From assembly GCA_900314345.1 (NCBI GenBank), contig OMUX01000009.1, positions 1 to 5,395 of the forward strand: a stretch of DNA of 5,395 nt. The letters run 5' to 3'. The DNA comes from an uncultured Erysipelotrichaceae bacterium. Its GTDB lineage: Bacteria > Bacillota_I > Bacilli_A > Erysipelotrichales > Erysipelotrichaceae. Within the stretch, counting starts at the first letter, position 1. Each line of letters opens with the position of its first letter. The position numbers and the translations under genes were made by a program. Under the pieces are notes generated by a model. It saw only the letters and a list, made by a program, of their open reading frames with translations, did not search any database and was not told the DNA's origin. Positions 1-5,395 of this stretch are shown in pieces.

Positions 1-78
1 TATTTCAGGTATTTCAGCAGTCTGTGGCTAGAAAATCACACCGGGAATTCAAGATAACAGATTGTACGATTTCATGCA

Positions 79-87
79 TGATATACT
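79..87 (+). promoter_or_regulatory. Extended -10 promoter for the TelA-family gene
   Basis: TG at 79-80, one base, then TATACT at 82-87 makes a textbook extended -10 (TGnTATACT, one mismatch to TATAAT in the hexamer). No good -35 lies at 16-18 bases upstream, which is tolerated for extended -10 promoters. The implied transcript would start near 94 and give a leader of roughly 27 bases carrying the purine-rich ribosome binding site GAGGAAAGGA (101-110). A perfect 10-base palindrome, TCATGCATGA (72-81), overlaps the TG element and might be an operator or chance. Bases 1-71 show no supportable gene. Confidence 0.5.
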
Positions 88-120
88 GAGAAAGTACGCA
101 GAGGAAAGGAAGACACTTCA

Positions 121-1308
121 ATGAGCGAGAATAATACACAGGCAGAAGCACAGCAGCAGTCCATTACCCTCACACTTTCTCCAGAGGAGGAGAAAGCTGA
201 GGAAAAGCCTGAAGTACAGGAAGAGGCAAAGCCTAAGACACTGGAAGAGATGTATGCGGATGCCAGGCTGAATGAGCAGGAGAAGAAGACCGTAGAGGAG
301 TTCTCCAGGAAGATTGACATCAACAACACCAATACGGTTCTGGAATATGGCAGCGCAGCACAGAAGAAGGTATCCGACTTCTCTGACAATGCTCTGCAGA
401 ATGTCAGGACAAAGGATCTGGGTGAGATCGGCGATATGCTGACAAACCTGGTCGGCGAACTGAAGTCCTTTGATGCAAACGAAGAGGAGAAGAAGGGAAT
501 CTTCGGCTGGTTCAAGAAGCAGGGCGACAAGATCAGCGATTACAAGATCAAGTATGACAAGGCAGAAGCCAATGTCGATAAGATAGCAGATGCTCTGGAA
601 CAGCAGCAGATCACATTGATGAAGGATATCCAGCTGCTGGATCAGCTGTATGAGAAGAATGCAACAAACACGAAGGAACTTTCCATGTATATCATTGCCG
701 GCAAGAAGAAGCTGGCTGAAGTACGTGCAAAGGACCTGCCGGAGCTGACAGAGAAAGCTAAGAAGAGCGGTCTGCCGGAAGATGCACAGGCTGCCAATGA
801 TCTGGCCAATGCATGCGATCGTTTCGAGAAGAAGCTCTATGATCTGGAGCTGACCCGTCAGGTATCCATTCAGATGGCACCGCAGATCAGACTGCTGCAG
901 AACAACGACACGCTGATGACAGAGAAGATCCAGTCCACACTGGTCAATACAATTCCGCTGTGGAAGAACCAGATTGTCCTGGCCCTTGGCATCAACCATT
1001 CCAAGGAAGCTATGGAAGCACAGCGTGAGGTTACCAACATGACCAACGATCTGCTCAAGAAGAACGCTGAGACACTCCATCAGGCAACGGTTGAAACAGC
1101 CAAGGAGAGTGAGCGCGGCATTGTGGATCTGGAAACCCTCCAGCATACAAACCAGGAACTCATCAGCACACTGGATGAAGTGCTTGCCATCCAGAAGGAC
1201 GGACATGCAAAGCGCATGGCTGCCGAGGGAGAGCTCTCCAAGATTGAAGCACAGCTCAATGCAAAGCTTCTGGAGATCAACCAGGTTACAGACGTTACAA
1301 AGCAGTGA
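121..1308 (+). CDS. telA: TelA/KlaA-family toxic anion resistance protein
   Basis: This is a 395-residue soluble protein of the TelA/KlaA family (Pfam TelA), named for plasmid genes linked to tellurite resistance. Chromosomal Bacillota copies are associated with envelope or cell-wall-antibiotic stress, and their biochemical activity is not established. The decisive evidence is the family signature at about residues 251-285: QMAPQIRLLQ, then a D-x-L-x-x-K-I-Q-S segment, then NTIPLWKNQ. Residues 1-50 are a Glu/Gln/Lys-rich disordered head. From about 50 to the end the protein is helical, with heptad-like stretches at 140-180 and 295-385 and a GIFGWFKK segment near 126-133 typical of the family. 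There is no signal peptide or membrane segment, so it is cytoplasmic. Length is normal for the family. The ATG at 121 is supported by GAGGAAAGGA at 101-110, although the spacing is slightly long. A terminator follows directly, so it is probably monocistronic or the last gene of its unit. Family assignment is secure; function is inferred only from the family. Confidence 0.93.
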   Translation: MSENNTQAEAQQQSITLTLSPEEEKAEEKPEVQEEAKPKTLEEMYADARLNEQEKKTVEEFSRKIDINNTNTVLEYGSAAQKKVSDFSDNALQNVRTKDLGEIGDMLTNLVGELKSFDANEEEKKGIFGWFKKQGDKISDYKIKYDKAEANVDKIADALEQQQITLMKDIQLLDQLYEKNATNTKELSMYIIAGKKKLAEVRAKDLPELTEKAKKSGLPEDAQAANDLANACDRFEKKLYDLELTRQVSIQMAPQIRLLQNNDTLMTEKIQSTLVNTIPLWKNQIVLALGINHSKEAMEAQREVTNMTNDLLKKNAETLHQATVETAKESERGIVDLETLQHTNQELISTLDEVLAIQKDGHAKRMAAEGELSKIEAQLNAKLLEINQVTDVTKQ

Positions 1309-1315
1309 AGATCAT

Positions 1316-1349
1316 GAGGAAACTGTCCGCAAAGGTGGTTTCCTTTTTT
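1316..1349 (+). terminator. Rho-independent terminator after telA
   Basis: AGGAAAC (1317-1323) pairs perfectly with GTTTCCT (1338-1344), extendable by a G-U pair at 1316/1345, with a 14-base loop that can form a further CC/GG pair. A run of six T residues occupies 1344-1349. It starts 8 bases after the telA stop codon, which separates telA from the peptidase gene transcriptionally. Confidence 0.8.
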
Positions 1350-1376
1350 GATGGGTGAAAGTTATACTGATTAAAA
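1348..1376 (+). promoter_or_regulatory. Putative promoter for the peptidase gene
   Basis: A terminator precedes this spacer and a gene follows it, so a promoter is expected. The best -10 is TATACT at 1363-1368 (5 of 6 matches), but its -35 region (around 1339-1345) is weak and lies in the terminator stem. An alternative is TTGATG (1348-1353), a 17-base gap, and TTAAAA (1371-1376), the latter preceded by TG. The 8-mer TATACTGA (1363-1370) also occurs in the telA promoter (82-89). I cannot tell which hexamer is used. Confidence 0.35.
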
Positions 1377-1395
1377 GATCAAAGGGGTAAATCAT

Positions 1396-3870
1396 ATGGC
1401 AGACAGACCACAGGGAAGAAAGCACGGACCGGCAGATTCATCAGGCGGTGTTCATAAAAGAGGTGAAGGTCTGCACACCGGAAAGGTTGGCAATGCGGAC
1501 TATGGCGGAAGAGGCGGAAGAAATAACGGTCCTTCCAGAAGCAGCAGTTCCGATGATGCGGTGGATGACCTTCTGAAGGTGGCTGCGGCAGCGGGTGCCG
1601 TACATGCGGCAGGAAAGATGCTGAGCGGAAACCGCGGCGGCGGAAAAAGAAAGAAGGGCGGGTTCGGAAAGTTCCTGCTGATCATAATTGTTGTGCTTCT
1701 GGCACTGTTTTTCCTTGGTACCTGTGATACGGAGGATACCGGAGAATACAGCTATGAGGAAACACCTGCATCGGAAGTTACATACAGCAGCGGCAGCGGG
1801 CATTCCTGGAGCGCACCTGCAACCACATATGTCAACGCCAGCACGGCCAGTGTGAACAACAGTGTGTCTTCCGGTGCACGTGACAAGTACACGGTGCTGA
1901 AGGGAAACGGCGAAGATCAGGTCACAATGCTTGTATACATGTGCGGCACGGATCTGGAAAGCAAGTACGGCATGGCAACTTCCGATCTGACAGAAATGGC
2001 TTATGCACAGCATTCCGACAAGGTGAACATCGTTGTGGAAACCGGCGGCTGCAGGAAGTGGAAGAACAGCTCCATCTCCAGCAGGACGAACCAGCGCTGG
2101 CTGGTAACGGACAATGCGCTGCAGAGTCTGGATGACAATGTCGGCAGTGCACAGATGACGGATCCTGATACCCTGGAGGATTTCATTTCCTGGGGTGCGA
2201 AGGCATATCCTGCCAACAGATACATCCTTGTGCTCTGGGACCATGGCGGAGGCTCCCTGACAGGCTATGGCTATGATGAACTCTATCCCAACGGCTCCAT
2301 GACTGTGGATGAGATTGCGTCTGCGGTGAAGAATTCCGGTGTGAAGTTTGATTTCATCGGCTTTGATGCATGCCTGATGGCAAATGCAGAAACCGCAGTA
2401 GCCATGGAGCCTTACGCAGACTATCTGATCGCAAGTGAAGAGACAGAACCAGGCACCGGCTGGTATTACACGGACTGGCTGACAACACTGGCTGAAAACA
2501 GCTCCACACCGACCGTGAATCTTGGCAAACAGATTGTGGATGGTTTCATCAATGCCAGTGCGGAAAACAGTTCCCGTGACAAGACAAGTCTTTCAGTTGT
2601 CGACCTTGCCGAGTTTGATGCCCTTGTTCCGGAAAAGCTGAGCGCCTTTGCAAAGCAGATCAGGAATGACATCGATTCCAATGAATACCAGAGTGTGGCA
2701 GATGCACGCTCCGTGACAAAGGAGTTTGCGGAAAGCAGCTATATTGATCAGATTGATCTTGTTCATTTCTGCAAGAACATGAACACCAGTGAAAGCAATG
2801 CACTGGCTGAGGCTGTACAGGAGTGTGTGAAGTACAACCGCTGCAACAACATGACCAATGCATACGGCCTGAGCATTTATTTCCCGTACAACAATACAAA
2901 GAGTGTTTCCACGGCACTTTCGGTTTATGACAACATCAATATGGACGGCAGCTATGCAGAAGCGATCAGGAGCTTTGCGACACTTGAGGCAAGCGGCCAG
3001 ATTGTAACGAACAATTCTTCGGGATCCCTGTTCGACCTGCTCTCCGGTGGTTCCCAGTCTTCTCAGGAAGAGTATTCCTATGAACCGTCAGACCTTCTGA
3101 ACCTGCTGCTCAGCAGCGGCAGCGGATATTATGACAACAGCGGCTACAGCGGTTCTTATGGATCACCGTCCTTGTTTGATCTTCTTGGCGGTGAATATAC
3201 CGATGATGAAAGCATGGATGATTACTGCTCTTATTTCGGCAGGAATCATATCGCATCCAATAACCTGGTATTCAGTGAAAAGAGCGGCCGGAAGGTACTG
3301 CCATTAAGTGAAGCGGAATGGAAGCTTGTCCATGACATCGAGCTCAATGTATGGGCGGATGATGGCACAGGATATATTGATCTTGGCCTGGACAACATCT
3401 ACAGCTTCAATGATGACGGCGATCTTGTGGCAGACTATGACCGTACATGGATTTCCATCAACCAGCATGTGGTGAGCTATTACTTCACGGCATATGAAGA
3501 GGATGAAAACGGAAACGGCATCTACAGCGGATTTGTTCCGGCCATGCTCAACGGGGAAAAGGTACGCATCCTGCTGCAGTTTGACATGGATGGAAACGGA
3601 ACGGTGCTTGGTGTTCAGAAGGTTTATGATGACGGCACGGCACCGCGCGGGTATGAGGAAGTGAATGACGGTGATGTCATTGATTTCCTGTGCGATTACT
3701 ATGACTATGACGGAAACTACCAGGATACCTACTATCTTGGCGATCCGCTGACTGTGGAGGGAGACCTGAGCGTCGGCACCTATCAGATTGATGAAGGAAG
3801 GCTGCTTTACGGCTATCGTCTGAGCAATATCTACAACGGCTATCAGTGGACGGATATGCTGGAAGGCTGA
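1396..3870 (+). CDS. Membrane-anchored clostripain-family (C11) cysteine peptidase
   Basis: This 824-residue protein resembles clostripain-type peptidases (MEROPS C11, clan CD), which usually cleave after Arg or Lys. Residues 1-92 are Gly/Ser/Arg/Lys-rich, with RPQGRK (4-9) and VHKRGEGL (19-26). Residues 93-108 are a hydrophobic membrane segment preceded by KRKKGGFGK, predicting a type II topology with the catalytic part outside the membrane. The C11 domain spans about 173-530. A beta strand (VTMLVYMCG, 176-184) opens it, catalytic His283 lies in LWDHGGG, and nucleophile Cys326 lies in FDACLMAN, with Asp324 at the position linked to S1 basic specificity in clostripain. EETEPGTGWYY (348-358) is the usual family segment after the nucleophile. 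A Ser/Gly/Tyr linker (about 535-610) has two copies of SLFDLL. Residues 610-824 are acidic, Tyr-rich and probably beta-structured, with no domain I recognise. The start is supported by AAAGGGG (1381-1387), 8 bases before the ATG. The substrate is unknown. It is probably co-transcribed with the coiled-coil gene 36 bases downstream. Confidence 0.9.
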   Translation: MADRPQGRKHGPADSSGGVHKRGEGLHTGKVGNADYGGRGGRNNGPSRSSSSDDAVDDLLKVAAAAGAVHAAGKMLSGNRGGGKRKKGGFGKFLLIIIVVLLALFFLGTCDTEDTGEYSYEETPASEVTYSSGSGHSWSAPATTYVNASTASVNNSVSSGARDKYTVLKGNGEDQVTMLVYMCGTDLESKYGMATSDLTEMAYAQHSDKVNIVVETGGCRKWKNSSISSRTNQRWLVTDNALQSLDDNVGSAQMTDPDTLEDFISWGAKAYPANRYILVLWDHGGGSLTGYGYDELYPNGSMTVDEIASAVKNSGVKFDFIGFDACLMANAETAVAMEPYADYLIASEETEPGTGWYYTDWLTTLAENSSTPTVNLGKQIVDGFINASAENSSRDKTSLSVVDLAEFDALVPEKLSAFAKQIRNDIDSNEYQSVADARSVTKEFAESSYIDQIDLVHFCKNMNTSESNALAEAVQECVKYNRCNNMTNAYGLSIYFPYNNTKSVSTALSVYDNINMDGSYAEAIRSFATLEASGQIVTNNSSGSLFDLLSGGSQSSQEEYSYEPSDLLNLLLSSGSGYYDNSGYSGSYGSPSLFDLLGGEYTDDESMDDYCSYFGRNHIASNNLVFSEKSGRKVLPLSEAEWKLVHDIELNVWADDGTGYIDLGLDNIYSFNDDGDLVADYDRTWISINQHVVSYYFTAYEEDENGNGIYSGFVPAMLNGEKVRILLQFDMDGNGTVLGVQKVYDDGTAPRGYEEVNDGDVIDFLCDYYDYDGNYQDTYYLGDPLTVEGDLSVGTYQIDEGRLLYGYRLSNIYNGYQWTDMLEG

Positions 3871-3906
3871 GACAATCTTCCATCTCGATGGTAGAATACC
3901 GTTGTC
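3871..3906 (+). promoter_or_regulatory. Hairpin-forming intergenic spacer without clear Shine-Dalgarno
   Basis: The whole spacer between the peptidase stop and the next ATG is 36 bases and is bracketed by GACAAT (3871-3876) and GTTGTC (3901-3906), which pair with one U-G wobble. Inside, CCAT (3880-3883) pairs with ATGG (3888-3891) around a CTCG loop. There is no T run, so it is unlikely to be a terminator. No strong ribosome binding site is visible before the ATG at 3907. The fold may affect translation of the downstream gene. The stems are short, so chance is possible. Confidence 0.35.
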
Positions 3907-5097
3907 ATGGCAGTTGATACACAGATTGAAAAGGAAATCAGGAAGAACACGCTGAACAAGGCTCAGCTTCTTTCCAGAATGAAGAATCCGATGGATCTGT
4001 TTGCCAAAGGGCATCCGGTCTATGGGATTCTTTTCGTGACTTCAGGTGAACTCCCTGAAGCATTCAGAAATGATGAAGATGCGGCAGTATGCATGAATCA
4101 GCAGGATGAAGAGCTTGCCGTCATGAAGCTGCTTGGCAGGAATGCTTCAAGGCAGTCTCTGGAGAATGCCAGACATGCATTCCTGGAAGCGGTGAAGCAA
4201 TACCATGATCTGCAGGAACAGGCACGTCAGATCCAGAAGGAAATGAACCGTGCAAACTCTGCCTACAAGAGTGCCAAGGCACAGAATGAATGGCTGAACC
4301 GTGAGAACCAAAGCGGTACGGTAAGACAAGGCAGTCTGGAACAGCAGATGGATGAACTTGAAAAGGCGGTCAGCGAGAACCAGAAAAAGGCGGACAATGT
4401 CATGCGCCGTCTGGAGAAGCTTGCCCTTGAAATACCGAAGCAGAAGGACCTGTATCAGGAGAATGACGCAAAGGCAAAGGAAGCAGAGCAGGCAGCCAGA
4501 GAGAAACAAGGAGAGCTGAAGCTGTCAGACCGGATCTTCCATCCTGGACATGTGGATGAAATCCGCAGGGAGGCAGCGGCCTTGTTCGTACAGGCGGATA
4601 ATCTGCATATCGAAGCTTCAAAAGCTGCTTCAAGACTCGGAGACCTCATGAATGAGGAGGCCGAGAAGAAACAGAAGAAGGCAAAGCTGAAAACAGAACT
4701 TGCACATCTGCAGAAGCAGCTTGATATTACAAAACAGACTTATGAAGAGCAGGTCAGCAGCCTGAAAGCCGGTACGGTGATGACGGAAGAACAGGATGAA
4801 AGGACAAAGTCCCTGGACAAGCGTATCAGGAAGCTTGAAAACAGCCTGAAGAAGACAAAGAATCAGACAAAGGAAGCAGAGAATGCATTGATCACTGAGG
4901 CAAAAGCTTATATCAATGCGTTTGCCTCTTCGGAAGACTTCCGCATGGTCCTTCTGGATCAGGATGATTCTGATTCCAGTGAACAGAAAAAACTGCTGGC
5001 AATATTGTTTGCTTCATCGGCAATGATTGTGACAGAGGGATCACGCGAGCATATCCGGCAGATGGATCTGCAGGCAGAAAAGGAAATCGATTTATGA
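3907..5097 (+). CDS. Hypothetical coiled-coil protein
   Basis: I do not recognise a family for this 396-residue protein. The first 80 residues look like a small mixed domain, with a hydrophobic strand-like segment (PVYGILFVTSGEL, 37-49). Residues about 81-205 and 215-335 are long, highly charged helices rich in Glu, Lys, Gln and Ala with heptad-like spacing, separated by a break around FHPGH (211-215). This suggests an antiparallel or segmented coiled coil. The last 60 residues include an acidic DQDDSDSSEQ patch (351-360) and a hydrophobic helix (LLAILFASSAMIV, 363-375) too short to be a sure membrane segment. No signal peptide is seen, so it is probably cytoplasmic. An in-frame stop at 3892-3894 rules out any upstream start beyond the spacer, and ATG 3907 is the first Met codon, though its ribosome binding site is poor; Met25 is a less likely alternative. 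It sits 36 bases behind the peptidase gene, presumably in one operon, so it may be a structural or regulatory partner (inference). Confidence 0.85.
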   Translation: MAVDTQIEKEIRKNTLNKAQLLSRMKNPMDLFAKGHPVYGILFVTSGELPEAFRNDEDAAVCMNQQDEELAVMKLLGRNASRQSLENARHAFLEAVKQYHDLQEQARQIQKEMNRANSAYKSAKAQNEWLNRENQSGTVRQGSLEQQMDELEKAVSENQKKADNVMRRLEKLALEIPKQKDLYQENDAKAKEAEQAAREKQGELKLSDRIFHPGHVDEIRREAAALFVQADNLHIEASKAASRLGDLMNEEAEKKQKKAKLKTELAHLQKQLDITKQTYEEQVSSLKAGTVMTEEQDERTKSLDKRIRKLENSLKKTKNQTKEAENALITEAKAYINAFASSEDFRMVLLDQDDSDSSEQKKLLAILFASSAMIVTEGSREHIRQMDLQAEKEIDL

Positions 5098-5098
5098 A

Positions 5099-5124
5099 AA
5101 CAGAGGCGGATTTCCGTCTCTGTT
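5099..5124. terminator. Bidirectional terminator between convergent genes
   Basis: AACAGAGGCGG (5099-5109) pairs with CCGTCTCTGTT (5114-5124) around an ATTT loop, an 11-base stem with one G-U wobble on the plus strand (A-C mismatch on the minus strand). Plus-strand transcripts meet only a weak T-rich tail (TCGTTTC). Minus-strand transcripts meet TTTTC after the stem. It begins 2 bases after the coiled-coil gene stop and lies 12 bases beyond the stop of the minus-strand gene, so it can serve both. Confidence 0.7.
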
Positions 5125-5135
5125 CGTTTCAGTGC

Positions 5136-5395
5136 TTACAGCATCTTCAGATACTGTGCCTGCTGGTCTTCAGGGACATGAAGCAGATTCATGGCCTGTT
5201 CAGCAGAATAGTTCAGACCGCTCATGATACTGCGGACGTTGGCAAGCAGATTCTGTGTCACGCCTTCTGTTCTTCCTTCAGCTCTTCCCTCAGCTCTTCC
5301 CTCAGCCTTTCCTTCAGCTTTTCCTTCAGCTCTTCCTTCGGCTCTTCCTTCAGCCTTTCCTTCGGCTTTCCACTGATCCTTCATCTTTTCACCGT
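5136..5395 (-). CDS. Rpn-family nuclease, C-terminal part (partial, runs off window)
   Basis: This minus-strand reading frame is open from the right window edge to the TAA at 5136-5138; only the C-terminal 85 or so residues are inside. It shows nine tandem four-residue units (K/R-A/T-E-G) and then a roughly 40-residue helical tail with the hydrophobic pattern LLANVRSIMSGLN and AMNLLHVPEDQ. Repeats of this type followed by such a tail are characteristic of Rpn proteins (recombination-promoting nuclease, PD-(D/E)XK transposase-like). The N-terminal nuclease domain, which would hold the catalytic residues, would lie upstream outside the window, so it cannot be confirmed. The frame also has an in-frame ATG at 5384-5382, which could be an internal start rather than the gene start: the codons before it (GGT GAA AAG) remain open. 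The gene converges on the coiled-coil gene. In studied members, the full-length protein is a toxic DNA endonuclease and the C-terminal domain alone is its antitoxin. Confidence 0.75.
   Translation of the reverse strand, partial: GEKMKDQWKAEGKAEGRAEGRAEGKAEGKAEGRAEGRAEGRTEGVTQNLLANVRSIMSGLNYSAEQAMNLLHVPEDQQAQYLKML
5262..5369 (-). repeat. Nine tandem 12-bp units encoding (K/R)AEG
   Basis: On the minus strand there are nine contiguous 12-base units, each coding Lys/Arg-Ala-Glu-Gly (the last is Arg-Thr-Glu-Gly). The order K,K,R,R,K,K,R,R,R suggests duplication of a two-unit or four-unit block. Because 12 is a multiple of 3, gain or loss of units changes helix length without frameshift. The units are purine-rich on the coding strand and differ at a few third and first positions, so the array is not a very recent perfect expansion. 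Confidence 0.95.
5382..5393 (-). promoter_or_regulatory. Candidate internal translation start of an RpnS-like product
   Basis: On the minus strand GGTGA (5393-5389) is complementary to the 3' end of 16S rRNA (the last part of AGGAGGTGA). It is followed by AAAG and then ATG (5384-5382), a workable spacing. A product starting here would be 82 residues: the repeat block plus tail, which matches the architecture of the separately translated C-terminal antitoxins of Rpn genes. Five complementary bases can arise by chance. Confidence 0.4.

Noticed and set aside
1..17. Direct repeat TATTTCAG at 1-8 and 10-17
   Set aside because: Two 8-base copies with no further members or palindromic structure; too little to call an operator or insertion footprint.
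1..57. A plus-strand frame open from the left edge to a TAA at 55-57, a possible tail of an upstream gene
   Set aside because: Only 18 residues, no recognisable C-terminus and no way to tell it from chance.
118..1206. A 362-residue open frame antisense to nearly the whole telA gene
   Set aside because: It is codon-aligned with telA and stays open only because telA avoids TTA, CTA and TCA codons. The protein is Leu/Cys/Gln-rich with no recognisable domain, typical of an antisense shadow.
1441..2244. A 267-residue antisense frame inside the peptidase gene
   Set aside because: It is codon-aligned with the real gene, and its Arg/Cys/His-rich composition mirrors the Gly/Ala/Ser codons on the other strand.
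3583..3615. EF-hand calcium site in the peptidase C-terminal region (D-x-D-G-N-G)
   Set aside because: The loop start fits, but position 12 is Gln instead of Glu/Asp and no paired hand is visible, so I mention it only as a possible loop.
3979..3981. Met25 as an alternative start of the coiled-coil protein
   Set aside because: No ribosome binding site precedes it, and starting there would drop a charged N-terminal helix; ATG 3907 is the first Met codon after the in-frame stop.
3304..4014. A 236-residue antisense frame spanning the peptidase/coiled-coil junction
   Set aside because: It is codon-aligned with both plus-strand genes, has no ribosome binding site or family resemblance, and overlaps two well supported genes.
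5262..5369. Regular short repeats that could be mistaken for a CRISPR array or satellite
   Set aside because: Units are 12 bases with no spacers and keep an open frame coding K/R-A-E-G, so this is a coding repeat.

Overview
The window reads as chromosome of a Bacillota (Firmicutes) bacterium, probably a gut-type member of the Erysipelotrichia or Clostridia. This rests on three things: purine-rich coding strands with AAAGGGG/GAGGAAAGGA-type ribosome binding sites, a clostripain-type membrane-anchored peptidase, and an Rpn-type C-terminal tail with tetrapeptide repeats. The taxonomic guess is an inference. No rRNA, tRNA or marker gene is present to fix it.

Layout from left to right. Bases 1-120 hold a leader with an extended -10 promoter, and no gene I can support. 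Bases 121-1308 (+) encode a TelA/KlaA-family toxic anion resistance protein, followed at once by a good intrinsic terminator (1316-1349). A short promoter-bearing spacer leads to 1396-3870 (+). This is an 824-residue type II membrane protein with a Gly/Arg-rich cytoplasmic N-terminus, one membrane segment, an extracytoplasmic C11 (clostripain-family) cysteine peptidase domain with His283/Cys326, a low-complexity linker and a beta-rich C-terminal region of unknown function. After a 36-base spacer that can fold into a hairpin comes 3907-5097 (+), a 396-residue soluble, highly charged coiled-coil protein that I do not recognise. It probably shares the peptidase transcript. A hairpin at 5099-5124 can terminate both this transcript and the convergent one.

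At the right edge, 5136-5395 (-) is the C-terminal end of a gene that runs out of the window. It has nine tandem four-residue repeats (K/R-A-E-G) followed by a short helical tail, the typical C-terminus of Rpn (recombination-promoting nuclease / PD-(D/E)XK) proteins. In Rpn systems studied in Escherichia coli, this C-terminal domain is also made separately from an internal start and neutralises the full-length toxic nuclease. A Met codon with a Shine-Dalgarno-like GGTGA sits exactly where such an internal start would be, so a gene-within-gene toxin-antitoxin/anti-phage module is the most exciting possibility here.

TelA and the peptidase/coiled-coil pair appear to be separate transcripts, although both have the same TATACTGA promoter core. 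A shared role in envelope stress is conceivable, but nothing in the sequence proves it.
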